DNA from: Lottia gigantea
Lineage: Eukaryota; Mollusca; Gastropoda; Lottiidae
Length of the DNA: 64,000 bases
NCBI RefSeq assembly: GCF_000327385.1
Contig: NW_008708851.1
Coordinates: 1,973 to 65,972 of the forward strand
Direction of reading: 5' to 3'
Each line of letters opens with the position of its first letter. The first letter of the stretch is position 1. Position numbers and translations under genes: made by a program. The notes under the pieces were generated by a model. That model was not told the DNA's origin. It did no database searches and saw nothing but the letters and a program-made list of their open reading frames with translations. Below are positions 27,516-40,500 of this stretch, in pieces.

Positions 27516-28577
27516 CGTTTGTGTATTTAAAGCAGGTAACTGGATGACCATTCCCTCAAAAGTTGATGATCCTTGACAAATAAAATTGCCTGTGATTTAC
27601 ATTTAGAATAGTACTCAAAATGATCTCTTAAATAATGAATATCTATATATCAGAGGCAGGTTGTCGAGAATATGCATTTATCAAATATTGGGCATAAAGA
27701 AAAACTAGATTTAAGAATGAAGATTTCTGTGATATATAATAAAATAGTTTTGAATGGTCTGTCTAATTTTACTTTTACCTTGAAAAGTAGTTTTCAGAAA
27801 TTAAATTAATACGTTTTTAACCTCTGAGGTAACAATTGACATGTGCAGTACAAACTCTAGATAACAATTACATGGTACATTGATAACAATTTTATGGTAC
27901 ATGTGCTAAACAAACTCTAGATAACAATTACATAGTACATGGATAACAATTTTATTGTACATGTACTTATGTACAGGTGCTGGGAACTGTTGAAGGACTA
28001 TTTTACAGTTATAATGTTGTGTTCTTATTGTAAGATTTATTTTATAATGGATGATACTGGTAATTGTTTGGTTTCCCTTTGATATTTTTATGTATATATA
28101 TATCACGTGATTGATTTGAATAGAAAAATAAAATTATGATATAAAATATGTTATTTAGTTCATCCTAGGCCTACATCGGTAATCTACACCGCATGTATGT
28201 CTAGGGTCAGATAGAATTTATTCATTATTTATTCTATCCGGGTAGACTGCATTAGATCAAAACAGGGTTCGTTTTATCAAATCTATGACAATCAAAGGAT
28301 TTACAAAAACTTTTTGGATCACTCAAACGTATCTTTGATAACTGTAATATTCTGATTACTTGAAGACTACACTTGATCAAAGAACCCGGTTGCAGTGACC
28401 AATACCTTAGCTATAAACCATACCATAAAATACAGTAATTTCCGAACTTGCTGACAGGAATCGCAGAAAAAAACTGTTTTTATTTGCTTGGAAACTTTTC
28501 TTTTCACATTTAAAAGCCATTTTTTTGCCCCAGATATCCAAGGTACAGGTATTCACGAAAAGAAATGCGGGGTTTGT
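27516..28577. other. Gene-free spacer
   Basis: AT-rich sequence. A direct duplication of about 65 bp built on GATAACAATTTTATGGTACA / AACTCTAGATAACAATTACA lies at 27850-27962. No coding exon, RNA gene or clear regulatory site was recognised. Confidence 0.45.
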
Positions 28578-28790
28578 TGATGTTTAAATGCACTGGCAAG
28601 GTTGGTTGAGGCTTTGATAAACAGGCAAGGTTGATTGATGCTTGATGAACAGGCAAGGTTGATTGATACTTTGATGATCAGGGAAGGTCGGTTGATACTT
28701 TGATGATCAGGGAAGGTCGGTTGAGTCTTTGATGAACAGGCAAGGATGATTTGATAAACAGGCAAGGTTGGCTGATGTTTTAATAATCTG
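28578..28790. repeat. ~30-bp minisatellite upstream of the secreted peptide gene
   Basis: About seven diverged copies of a unit built on CAGGCAAGGTTGATTGATGC followed by TTTGATGAA. Unit length varies between about 25 and 35 bp. It ends about 200 bp before the start codon of the secreted peptide gene, so it may lie within the upstream regulatory region. Confidence 0.85.
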
Positions 28791-28933
28791 ACAAGTTTGA
28801 TAATTAATTCGACAATATGCTGAAGGAATTAACAACGTGACATGCGTATGGAAATCGAACAAAATCACACCCTAATCTAATAAAAAATATGTTTTTTATC
28901 TTGATTAAAAAATTCCCACCTGTTTTCTTCTCA

Positions 28934-28940
28934 TATAAAA
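28934..28940 (+). promoter_or_regulatory. TATA box of the secreted peptide gene
   Basis: TATAAAA lies 58 bp upstream of the start codon at 28992. With transcription starting about 30 bp downstream of the box, the 5' leader would be about 25-30 nt. A strong TATA box is common for highly expressed or inducible secreted peptides. This is inferred from motif and position. Confidence 0.6.
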
Positions 28941-28991
28941 TCAAGTTTAGTTGTTGATTTGGTATTTGTGAAGTTTTGTTAAAACGGTACC

Positions 28992-30456
28992 ATGAAAGCC
29001 TGTGTAATTGCCCTCCTTTTATTTGTTGTTGTTGCAGTTAGTGGTAAGAGTTTCATATTTTCCTGTAAATAATGCTTCTGTCTGAATGTAGTTACTGTTG
29101 TAATTACTTTTATTATACTGGAAGGTAAAACACGTCATAAACAGTGTATAGGCCTATCCATATTTTCAATAATCTGGACTGGACTGAAACAAAAAGAAGC
29201 ATAGTAGAGCATTGAATGAGTTTTCTTGACCACATGATATGTAAGTGCCAGAGTCTTGTAAAGTTTATATGTATTTTCAGAATTGGTGTTTCTTTTGCCT
29301 TTCGGTATAGTAAAAATCTGAATTTGCTTAAGGTTTTGAATATGATTTTTGCCTAAATTGACTCTTTCAGCTGCTCCTGACAGAAGATTTCTGGAATCTT
29401 TTGGTAAGTTAAACCTAGTATAATCATTACATTCCTATTTTGCATCACATAGCTTTAGCACGAATGTACATTAAGTTCAGGTCGACTTTACAGAAAATAT
29501 AGACTTCCAACAACTACTAACAACTTACTGGCAGCATTGCATAATCTGATCAATCCGATCAATATGATGAGTGGTCGATATGAGCAGGTACACTTTTGAT
29601 AATGACAATATTAGAAAATGGCTAAGGTTTAATATCTAGACAAATCATCGACATTCTTTTTTAATAAACTAAATCCTCGATATCCATACATCATTTTATA
29701 ATGAAAGTCTGATGACCGATTTGTCGCCTATACCTAGACCATCACGTCCACTGTTATTTTTTTTAACTCATTGTACAGGAAGCTGACGATAATTTTTATT
29801 CTGAAACGTGAATCTGCTCATGGACATATTTTCCGATGAAGATAAAATCTAAATTGTTGATTATTGATCGAATTCAGTCAATTCAAAATCATTTAATGTT
29901 TTATTTTAATTTAGGAGGTTCAAAATGTGCATTCCAAGTAATGTGTTTTGTTAACCCATGCATGGTGTCTATATGTGCATCTCATCCAGGAGCTAAATGC
30001 AGGTAAAAAAAAGTATAAATTTATGTTTATTATAATAGATTTCATTGACATGTTCTGCACTTTGGCATATATTTGAAATACCAGTTAGCCAGGCTATGTT
30101 TAATCTTAAAACAAATTTTCAGCTGGTAACGATAAGGAATATGTAAAATTCAAAGCATGTAATCCGTCATCAATTTATTTTGCCGTATAAGTCACCTAAA
30201 CTACATTTTCACCTACCATTTTAATTTACTTGAGTTTAAGATAAACCTTGTGGGAAATATACGCCAATTTGAAATCTGATTGAATTCAAACAATCAGCCC
30301 ACTTTGTATGTCTGAAGATCGCATAGCGCTTAAAAACATGATTCAAGTTATGTTTTAATATTGCTATCATTATTCATGCTGAATTCATTTTTCAGTCAGG
30401 GCTGTGGGTGTACTGCTGAATGGACTGATGCTTCCGGAAATAAAATAATGTGTTAA
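28992..30456 (+). CDS. Secreted cysteine-rich peptide, 77 residues (4 exons)
   Basis: Assembled from exons 28992-29043, 29371-29403, 29915-30002 and 30396-30456. Every intron is GT..AG and the phases give one continuous frame of 77 residues. Residues 1 to about 18 are a signal peptide with a strongly hydrophobic core (VIALLLFVVVAV). A short pro-like segment carries a dibasic Arg22-Arg23. The mature part has eight cysteines at 33, 39, 44, 49, 57, 61, 63 and 77, spaced C-x5-C-x4-C-x4-C-x7-C-x3-C-x-C-x13-C, enough for four disulphides. The fold resembles, from memory, a widespread invertebrate module with NPC, a middle Pro, GxCGC or CGGC and a final ExxDxxGxxxxC. That resemblance is unverified. 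Possible roles include antimicrobial peptide, protease inhibitor or shell/mucus component; the sequence does not choose. A TATA box lies upstream. The exon structure is firm because small exons, phases and the signal peptide agree. Confidence 0.85.
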
Positions 30457-31278
30457 TATCTTATCTTGTTTTATAAACAATTCATATTGTCTGCGCACAA
30501 CATCCCAATCCATCCCTCTCTAACCATTATGTTGACGCCAACAACATTCACCTGCCAGTCTAAACCATGTGAATAATAACCATCAAGTCGTATAACCATA
30601 TAAGATAGCAGATTACAATGTCTCACTCGAAATATTTGACCCTTTTCGATGAACCATGAACCTTTAGGCCTTGGAATTACCCTTGGCTTTTGAATGCAAC
30701 AAGGTAGAAGCTATATTTGATCCAGCATGGACACGTTTTTCTCTAATTTCCCCCGTGACCAAAAGCCAAAATACGTCAATATTTACTTGTGGACTCAATA
30801 ATGTCTACATTCTGATACAATTTGGACGAAATCTAGATACTGACCTTTTAAGTGATTAAGAATGCAATTTCGTATAGAATTGGATAAAATTTGCTGCTGT
30901 AAAGGTGTGTGGGGTTTTTGAGAGACTGCTTGTTCATTTACAAAGTATCTGTTCCGTTTCTGTAACATCTCTTGGACTGCAGCACAATCTAAGGTTCTTG
31001 TGTGAGATCCTCTAAGAGATCCACGAAGAAAATCTCTTACTGCTCTCAATATATTTTTATTCAAATAAAATATATATGATTAAAACCTATCTTAACAAAA
31101 TATATATACATTTGAACATATTTGTGATATAGAAGGAATAATAATGTCTAATTATAAAATTAGATTCGAGGTATGTTACAATGACACTATGATGATTACA
31201 TTACTGTAGGTAAAGGCACTGACCCGAAAACTCTGTTTCTGATATTCTAATAAAATATATATTATGGACAAGACTTAT
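30457..31278. other. 3' flank of the secreted peptide gene, with an unassigned minus-strand open frame
   Basis: Probably contains the 3' untranslated region of the peptide gene. On the minus strand, 31064-30795 is open for 89 codons and includes RAVRDFLRGSLRGSHTRTLD, which looks protein-like, and a possible donor (AAAG then GTCAGT) at about 30846. I cannot name a family or find flanking exons. It may be an isolated exon, an old gene fragment or chance. Confidence 0.3.
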
Positions 31279-31480
31279 TTAAGGGATTAAAAGAGGATTT
31301 TTATTAAAAATGTATGTGCTTCGGTGACACTGATAGCATCAGATGTCTGTGGTACCTGCAATTCTACATAAATAAAGGAACCACAGAGGCCTTATTGAAA
31401 ATTGGAATGTTGCAAATTGATGCTGACGTTTCCTCGATACACACATATTTTTCTTAGAAAACCTCTTTGTAATCCCTTGA
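31279..31480. mobile_element. Family B TTAA element (~200 bp)
   Basis: The left end TTAAGGGATTAAAAGAGG and the right end, on the other strand, TTCAAGGGATTACAAAGAGG are inverted repeats. The interior shares AAAATTGGAATG, CAAATTGATGCT and the word CACTGATA with the copy at 45014-45337. Non-coding, MITE-like. Confidence 0.7.
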
Positions 31481-32239
31481 ATTTACCCATTAACGATAAT
31501 TTTGATCATGAGATTTCGAGATTCATGGAAGAGAGATTTGATTTTAAATAAACAAAACAGAATATTCCACTGTTAAAATAGTGGTCATTACATCAAATAT
31601 AGAAAATTATAGATCTTTTATATACCAAATCACAAAAGAAAAGGAGTTCTGTTGTTTTTGAAACAAAATGCAGATTTTTGGTTAAGTTCAAAGTTGCATT
31701 CTTTATTTCAACGTTGATATTCATGAACACATCTTTTAGAAAAAACATGATACACGTGCCAAATAATGATATTAAATATATAAGGTACCTAATATTACCT
31801 ACAAGTGTGTCCAATCACACAAATGATCATGCACACAATGGCCAACCGAGGAGTACAGCGGCACATTAAAAGCGACAGAGGCCAACAGGGTTTGTTAAGC
31901 AAATCCCAGGAATTCACCTCAACCATGTATAATGAACAAGTCATTTACTATACAGCGTTTCTTTTCTGATTCAGTGTATATAATATAAACGTTTTGGCAG
32001 TGCATTCTGAAATGGAAATAAAGTTCTATCGACTGGTTTAGAATAAAGTAGGCGAACACAGTGAGACAGTAAAAAAATACCAATAAATAGACAAAAACAG
32101 ATCTTGCAATATTAGGAAAATTACATCTGACCAAAAAAATTAATACAATCTTTGGATAAAACACCAATCAACAGAAGCAAAATTTCTAAAAAATTTAAAA
32201 TAAATGCATGTGATTGATATATTTCACGACAACTTCCAG
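31481..32239. other. Gene-free spacer
   Basis: AT-rich sequence with several short open frames on both strands and no recognisable domain or splice structure. Nothing further is seen. Confidence 0.4.
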
Positions 32240-33265
32240 AAAAAATAATCAATTGTGATGGGTAAGCCAGAACTAATTCCATCAGATATAAATCAATTGG
32301 CATCGATAAGCCAGAACTAAAGCAGAAATAATTCTGTTGACATGGATAAAGCAGGAATAATTTGAGATATAAATCAATTGACATGGATAAACCAGAAAAT
32401 TTTTAATTCAATTGACATGGTTAAAGCAGAAATAATTCTAGATATAAATCAATTGACATGTATAAAGCAGGAATAATTCGAGATATAAATCAATTGGCAT
32501 GGATAAAACAGAAGTAATTCGAGATATAAATCAATTGGCATAGATAAAGCAGACCTAACACAATCATGGGATACAACAGAAATCAATTGACATAATCCAG
32601 AAAGAATTCCAGATATAAATCAATTGACATGGATAAAACAAAACTAATTTTAGATATAAATCAATTGACATGGATAAAACAGAAATAATTCTAGATATAA
32701 AACAATTGACATGGATAAAACAGTAATAATTCTAGATATAAATCAATTGACATGGACAAAACAAAAATAATTCCAGAAATACATCAACATAAATTAATGA
32801 AACAGAAATAAATTCCAGATATAAATAAATTGACATGGATTAACCAGAAATAATTCCAGATACAAATTAATTGACATGGATAAAACAGAAATAATTCCAG
32901 ATACAAATCAATTGACATGGATAAAACAGAAATAATTCTAGATATAAATCAATTGACATGGATAAAACAGAAATAATTCGAGATACAAATCACTTGCCAT
33001 GGATAAAACAGAAATAATTCTAGATATAAATCAATTGACATGGATAAAACATACATAATTCTAGATATTAATCAATTGACATGGATAAAATATAAATAAT
33101 TCCAGATACAAATCAACTGCCATGGATAAAACAGAAATAATTCTAGATATAAATCAATTGACATGGATAAAACAGAAATAATTCTAGATATTAATCAATT
33201 GACATGGATAAAACAAAAATAATTCGAGATACAAATCAATTGACATGGATAAAACATAAATAATG
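32240..33265. repeat. Second 41-bp minisatellite
   Basis: About two dozen copies of a 41-bp unit made of AGATATAAATCAATTGACAT followed by GGATAAAACAGAAATAATTC and T. Left-hand copies (32240-32600) are more diverged and partly shortened; right-hand copies are nearly regular. The unit contains the palindrome CAATTG. It has the same period as the array at 1-2160 but an unrelated sequence. Confidence 0.95.
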
Positions 33266-33959
33266 TTTTCAATTGTGGCAGCACTGTAAATTCATCAACA
33301 TAAAACCAAAGGATCCTATGATGTATAATATATTAAAGGGGCAATATACATAGATAACAATCAAAACACATAAATGCAAGAGATCAAAACACTGTAAGCT
33401 AGGTCTGTTCACTAACCCTTTATTATCCTCAGAAATATTTGTCTTATTCTATTCATTTTAAAATAAAGTTACTTACCATTAAAAAATACACAATTATTTT
33501 AGAAATGTCTGCCTCAGATACATTTCTCTTATTTTTTTGAATTAAAATAAAGCAAATTATTAATGCGTGATTAATATAATAGGCAAATAGTAAATACATG
33601 ATGGATTGTGAATTAATATCCATTAACTCTTTGGTTCTCATCTGATACCATACATCAGAGAAGCAATAATAAATTCAATCCAAAAAGCTGAAAATTGAAT
33701 AGAAATTTTTATAGAGTATATAGCATGTTAAAAATGCATCATTTGGTTTGACTACAATCAAAACATTTCCATAACATGTGAATGTAAAGACATTGCATTT
33801 TTTCTCAATTCTGTATGTATAGAAATTAAATAGAAAATTTACATTGTTGGTAGTTAAAATAACCACTATCAGCAGGAAAACTGACTAATTCAATACAGCA
33901 TCCTTTCAAAACCCAAAAATATAACAAAAAACAATACATGTATAATAACAAAACTATAA
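33266..33959. other. Gene-free spacer
   Basis: AT-rich sequence between the minisatellite and the long non-coding repeat. A TTAAAGGGGCAATATACATAG string at about 33335 resembles the terminus of the TTAA elements, but no partner end was found. Nothing else is seen. Confidence 0.4.
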
Positions 33960-34154
33960 CTAGAGCCACTCGTGGCACAGAGTGGGACTTTGCAAATGTA
34001 GCAAATTGCAAAAGACCCCGAAAAAATCATCCTTCCACGATAATTAGATCAAGCGCAAGAACAGTCTAAAGTTGAGAAATTTTCATTTTTTAGAAGATTC
34101 TAATACCGGAAGTAGACGTCAGACCTCACAAATGAAAGTATCAGCAGATAGCCA

Positions 34155-34167
34155 AGGTCAATGACCT
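34155..34167. promoter_or_regulatory. Perfect IR1 nuclear-receptor palindrome
   Basis: AGGTCAATGACCT is an inverted repeat of AGGTCA with one spacer base, the arrangement bound by EcR/USP and FXR/RXR-type receptors. It lies inside a repeat module and recurs exactly at 35245-35257. Binding is not demonstrated. Confidence 0.4.
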
Positions 34168-35244
34168 TTGATCTTGTAAAAGAGAAAGTCTAAAAAGGTC
34201 AAGATCAAGAGATATACGTCATCAAAATTTCTAATTGCACTATAAAACCGGAAGTTGACATAGGACAGCAAATATGAAAGTACAAATAGATAGCCAATGC
34301 CAATGACGTTTGATCCTACAAAGGTCGAGGTCAACAAAGGTCAAGGTCAAAAATTGAAAATTTTCAATTTCCAAAACCTGTTCCTTTTTTTGAACTAAGA
34401 AGCGGAAACAACCGAAATTCTAAGACAAAGTGGCTCAAAATATGATGTAATTGTGTGCAAAGTTCCATTTTGAACAAACGTATACTTTGCGAGTTATGCC
34501 CCTGGCCAAAAATGTCAATAATGAGTAATTTAACCCGGAAGTGCCATGTCCACCTCAATCTTTTTTTAATAGGTTAATTAATATTCAAAATGTTACGTTA
34601 TGTTCCAAATGCCAAGTTCCTACATAATAGAGGTCAAAAGATATAGGTCAACAAAAGTCAACAAAGGTCAAAATCGAAAAATGAAAATATCCAAATGTAA
34701 AAAACCCGTTCCTTTTTTGAAACTATAAAGCTGAAACAACTGAGCTGTTAACACAAACTGGCCAAAAGGATGAGGTAATTGTGTGCAAAGTCTCTTTTTG
34801 AACAAACGCATCCTATGCGAGTTATGCCCCAACCCCGAAATGTAAACAATTAGTAATTCAACCCGGATGTGCCACGCCCACCACAATTTTTTTGTCATAG
34901 GTGAATTCATATTCAAAGTGTCTAATTGTATTCCAAATATCAAGGTTCTCCATAAAAAAGGTCATAAGATATACATACACCAAGATCAAAAAGACACAAA
35001 TATGGTAAAACTAAACTCAAATTTGAAAAAATCACCAATTTCAATTTTGCTTTAAAAAAGCAATTGTTCTATATCTATGTAAAGTGCATGAGAAGCACAT
35101 TAGGAAACCGAAAAAATTAACCCTCTAGGTTAATTAGGTCACGTGCTAGAGCAGTCCAAAGTTGCAAATTTGGCTTTTTACGGATAGCTATAAAACCGGA
35201 AGTACATGTCGGGGGTCAAAGGTCAAAGTATCAAATGATAGCCA

Positions 35245-35257
35245 AGGTCAATGACCT
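35245..35257. promoter_or_regulatory. Perfect IR1 nuclear-receptor palindrome, second copy
   Basis: The same 13-bp palindrome as at 34155 in another module copy. About 30 bp downstream is AAAGGTCAAGGTCA, which holds an ERR/FTZ-F1-type extended half-site (TCAAGGTCA). Diverged versions of the palindrome occur near 34290 and 35865. Confidence 0.4.
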
Positions 35258-36670
35258 TTGACCCTATAAAGGTCAAGATCATCAAAGGTCAAGGTCACGA
35301 GATATACGCCATCAAATATTGAAAAAATTCAATCGCACACTGCAAAAAAGCAAAATCGAAATTCAAAAATCGGCTTCCTGCGATCTCTCTTAATTTTTAT
35401 GTTCTTTCATTTGACACCAAAATTTTGAAATTCGGTTCAGCTAAATTGGCTGAATAAAAATCGAAGAGTTTCAGGGAAATCAAATTGGCGGCCAAAAATT
35501 TTTTTTTCTTCGTTTTTTTGTCATAACTTTGTCTATCTATCAGCATAAACTTTTTTGTCCTATACAAATTACACCGGAATTAAAATTTGAAGCTTTTCCA
35601 TTCGATAGTTCATGAGATATGCAAACATACATTTCAAAATCGTGAAAACACGGCAAAAAAAAAATCGGTAATAGCAAATATGCAATAAAAACCATTTGTG
35701 ATATATCAATGGAGAGATCTTGAAGAGCTCTAAAAAAAATAACCCTCTAAGTTAATTAGGTCACGTGTAAGAGCAGCCCAAAGTTGCGAATTTGGCTGTT
35801 TTTGGACAGCTATAAAACCGGAAGTAGGCGTCGGAGGTCAAATGTCAAAGCATCATCTGACAGCCAAGGACATTGACCTTTGTCCTATTAAAAAGAGGTC
35901 AAGGTCACAAGAAATAAGCTTTCAAACTTTGAAAAAATTCAACCGGAAGTTGCAAAAATGCAAAAGCAAAATTCAAAAATCGGCTCGCAACATTTTGTAG
36001 ACATTAGACAACAGATTACATCGGCACCAAAATTACACAGATTTAGTTTATTCCTAAGGACTTATTTCGATTTTAAGAAAAGTAAGAAAATCAAGATGGC
36101 GGCCAAAGTTTCACTTCCGGTCTGAATTTTATTTTCTTCGTTTTTTTGCATTAGCATTTACTTACGACCTGCATAAATTCCGTTGGCCAATTTAATATAC
36201 ACCGGAAGCTATTCGACCGGAAGTAGATTGTACTTTCAATTGATTCCAACTTTAAAACCGGAAGTGGTGTCAAAAGTCTGACTGTATCATATCATTTACT
36301 TTAGTGATGTCTCTTTGCATTTTGAATTTCAGATCAATCGATGCAAAAACAAAAAAGTTGCAAAAAAATTGCAAAATTCAATCGAAAAAAGTTTGCGACA
36401 AATTTTCGAATTTCGTAATTTTTTAAGTGCTATCTGATCAGAAATTCCAGCCAGATTTTAAAACTGAAAACCCGAAGAAAATCGATGCAAAAATGCGCCT
36501 TCTAGAGCCAATTTACCAGTTTTTGCATATGTTGCACTGTGGCACTTACGGTTTTGCAAAAATGTTCCAATTTATATTCATTTTAAACGTTGCCCCTGCA
36601 GAAGGTTTACACATGTAGAAATGTTGATGTAGCTATTGAAGCCTAGGCTGTGTGCCCTGTGGAAATTTCG

Positions 36671-36700
<30 letters not shown>

Positions 36701-36703
<3 letters not shown>

Positions 36704-37553
36704 CAATATGATAACAAACAATAACAAATGAATTCAAATAACTAATGATTATTCATGATTTTAAAACGATTTAGTAGCAGAATTTTTGTATCATTATTTG
36801 AATACAAACAATTAAAGCTGCCAAGGGAAGTGACTCCTTTCTGCTTCAAAGGTTCCCTAGTAACATAATTTAACAGTCTATCTCTGTTTTTCTAATTGTA
36901 GACAATATTCTCATTTTAAAAGGTATTATGAAAAGATTAAGTAGAGCTCAAAGAGCAGAAACAAACATGTTATAAACCATATCCCATTCAATGGTTATAT
37001 TCATACATATATTCAAATACATCTGGTCATTATTATTATTATAATTATGTTATCATAATTAACAGAGTAAATATAATTGAAACTTGAAATTTCTAGCCCA
37101 AAATAAAACAAAAAGTTATATAATTCAAATTAAAAAAAAATTGTTCTATTCCATCAGATCTGTTTAATAAGTTTGAACTTAAAAATAATACAGTTTTGAA
37201 CTGAATAAAGGCTAAATTCTTTTCCCATAAAACAACAATACTTATTTACTTTAATCCAAATTATGTACACTGTTTTTGAATGTACATAATGTACAGACAT
37301 AGCTCTGTCCAAGATTCAAGATACATGTACATCAAGGCTGTAGATTTTCACATTTAATCTGTGTGATTTAAAAATTCTTGTAAATGTGTGAAAAAGTACA
37401 ATTGAACTGGGCCTTTTAAAGGAAAACCTCAAAAGCATACATTTAATAGACCTTCTGTCAGACATGATTGGCAAATACATTCTTATCAATGGTCCTGATG
37501 TACACCAAAGTCATTATGTATACAACAAAACAAACCTATTTAGACCATTTTAC
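36701..37553. other. SLC17 gene 3' flank
   Basis: AT-rich sequence downstream of the SLC17-family stop codon, probably including its 3' untranslated region on the minus strand. No other feature was recognised. Confidence 0.4.
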
Positions 37554-40500
37554 CTACAATTCAGACTTTTCTTCTCTTAGCGGAACTTTTAAATCCTTCA
37601 TTTCAGTACTATTACCATCTTCTTCTTCCTTGGCCCAATCTTGTAACTCTCCAGATGCAAATAACATATAAAATACAGCACCAAATATATAGATACCAGC
37701 TGCTACATAGAAAACTATCTGCCAATCAGAACGACTTTGCCCCTGAAATATTATAGTTCATTAGTTAAATACACTTAATACAACCAAGGACAACCCTTTA
37801 TTTATATTATAGTATTCATTCAAATGTATTGTAGATATAAAATCTCTAGAAGGACAGCCAGTTTTCAACATAAGGACTGAAAAAAAGCAAATTAAAATAA
37901 ATACAGCAGTCATGCTGACCAAAATATCTAAATAAATGGCCATTATGTATTTGTTGGCTAGTGTTGCCAATTATGAGGTCAATAATATTCTTTTATAGGT
38001 TGGCACATGAGACTTAATCATCAAACACTAAGTGTTAAATGGACAGTTGCACATTTTTTACCAATCATAACTTGGGAATTTTTTTTACCTAAGCCAATCA
38101 GTGATAGTGTTCACAGCTTACCGTTGAAATTTGAGGCTTCAAATCCATGTGTGTGTGTCCACAATTATCTGCGTTTGAAAGTTTAAAAGACGAGTTGTCT
38201 TTTCTTGAGACAATTCCTTATATAGATAACGCATCTATAGAAATATGAAAAGAAATTCCCTAGTTTGAGATATTTTTGAAGGAATTAAATGATTTCTGTA
38301 CATTTCTAGTACCTCTGAAGACTATATACAAATATTCAAGACTCAAATCAATCCCCTAAAATTGGGCACCTTCCCTTTAATCATCACACATTTAGTGTAA
38401 AACAAATTACAATTGTTATGTAATTGACATGTTAGAAGTCCTCACTTTTCAAGGTATTAAAACCAATAGTAAGTAAGTATATTCATACCTTGCTTGTTAT
38501 GGCACCAACAACTAATGGAGATAGGAATCCAGTGATGGCTGCTACAGAATTAGAGAATCCATATAAGATACCAGCATAGGCTGGGGCCAGATCAACATGA
38601 TTGACAGTAAAACCACTATATTGTGGACCAGTTAATGCTACACCTAATATTAATAATATAACAGCTATATAGGGCTGGGTACAGTCTATATAACCTAATG
38701 CTATTAACATCAAAGCTGGTACAATTTTTCCTGTGAAGTAGAAACAAAAATAGAAAGGTTAAATAAATTGAAATGAACGGAGTTTTACTTTTCTGTACCA
38801 GATATGGCTAATATTAATGGAAATTCATCCTTTGATAATGCCTACTATTTCTGATTCCCCTTGCCAGTCTCCATCAAAAGCTGCAAGATAGGTGTTTATA
38901 TTTCAAGCTTAGTCACACAAAACATGAGAACTTACCTCCAGAATCAAATAATTTTCTGGTCCAAGTGGTATTTAAATACCCTTTTCTTCTTACAAAATCA
39001 GCTAGAAACCCTGACACATTAATACATAACCAGAATGCTATATAGGGCAGTGCAGAGAATAATCCATTCTAAAATAAAAATAACTCAAGATAAAATGAAG
39101 ATAACTCAAGACAACTCAAGATAAAATGAAGACAACGCAAGATAAAATGAAGACAACTAAAGATAACTTGTTTACTCATTCCAAATTTCAGAAAGTTCTA
39201 GGTGAATTGGCATGTTTACTCGATATAGCATTCACCAAAAATTTTACAAATTTGAGAACAAAGTAAAGCAAATACACTGCTAAGTGAATGAATGGGGACA
39301 AGTATGACTAAATGCATGTTACATATAAGAAATGTTTAGCACTTCAATATCTGTTTGATGATGCTTTATCATATGAAGCCCTTTAGTCCTCAAACAATTA
39401 GTTTTAGTGGAAATGCAAGATGTCTGATAGAAAATTGGTACGGTGCAAATTGATTCTATCAGTGTCCCCATTACGCAAAAACAGTTTGGAAAATCTCTTT
39501 ACAATCCCTTTAATGATAAGTTTTAATACATCATACTTACTGAAGCTATGTCAAATTTGAGGACCTCTTTCATATAAGTTGGTATATTTGTTAGGAGAGT
39601 ATAAGCTCCCCAATCTGAGGTGGTATTACTAACTACTATAGCATATACTGGTAAGGATGTAAAGATAGCCTTCCATGGAACTATCAAATTCTATAATATA
39701 CAACAAATAACAGATTATAACATAGACCAAGCCAGGCCATTAACTAGCCATTGTCTTAAGGGGGCCAAAAAGTTTCAAGTCATCTAATAGCAACCTATCA
39801 TGAAAACACATCAAACTAAACATCTAGATCTACATTTACATGAGACTGTACACCTACTTCTTTAGTTTGTTGTTTAGCATCACATAGAGACATTTCTATG
39901 TACTTTCTCTCTATTTCTGATATTCTCTTATGATCTTTAGGTGAATCACTGACCAGTATCATCCACAACACAAACCACACAACCCCAGCTATTCCTGTAA
40001 TATACCAATATAGTATAAATAGTATTGAAAAAGTAATACATATACCAATAGACCCTTTCACAGAACATTGTCTATGATCATGTTAGAAATCATGGGATTG
40101 ATTAAATGTAAACAGGTCATAAAAGATGGTTGAAGTCACATCGTTGAATGTTTTTTTAAAAATTAGAAGCCTGTAAACGCTATTTCCAGCACAACTCTTA
40201 CTAAAGATTGTGCTATAAATATTTCTTTATTTCCTATTCATTTCAACGAATGTTGACTTGCATTGATAACTTAACAAATGTGGACAGTGAAATGTCATGC
40301 CAGTAACCAGATCTCCATCAATGTTTACATTTAGCAGAAATTGCTAGCCCATTCACATGGACAAATTTTTATAGTTATTACCAATTAGAAATGGGACTTA
40401 AAGTTTCTGACTCTGAGTTTTATTGTTCTTTAAGGTTCTGTTTTAGTATTTCTATACCACTCTACAATTGATGTATTGTACTATTTTAACAGTGACAATA

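Larger units (their letters stand above)
33960..36700 (+). repeat. ~2.7-kb modular non-coding repeat ending in poly(A)
   Basis: Starts near AGAGCCACTCGTGGCACAGA and ends in a run of about 29 A (36671-36699). It has internal modules. Module A is present about four times (near 34015, 34240, 35100 and 35725): AGAGCAGTCCAAAGTTG, then ATAAAACCGGAAGT, then GCCAAGGTCAATGACCTTTG, then GGTCAAGGTCA. Module B is present twice (34355-34640 and 34665-34960): GTGTGCAAAGT, GAACAAACG and GCGAGTTATGCCCC. At least nine CCGGAAG words occur. No open frame longer than about 90 codons was found. The poly(A) end suggests copying from RNA, while the tandem modules suggest local amplification. No known family is assigned. 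Confidence 0.75.

Noticed and set aside
33960-36700. LINE element because of the poly(A) end
   Set aside because: No reverse transcriptase or endonuclease motif and no long frame on either strand. The internal tandem modules are not a LINE feature.
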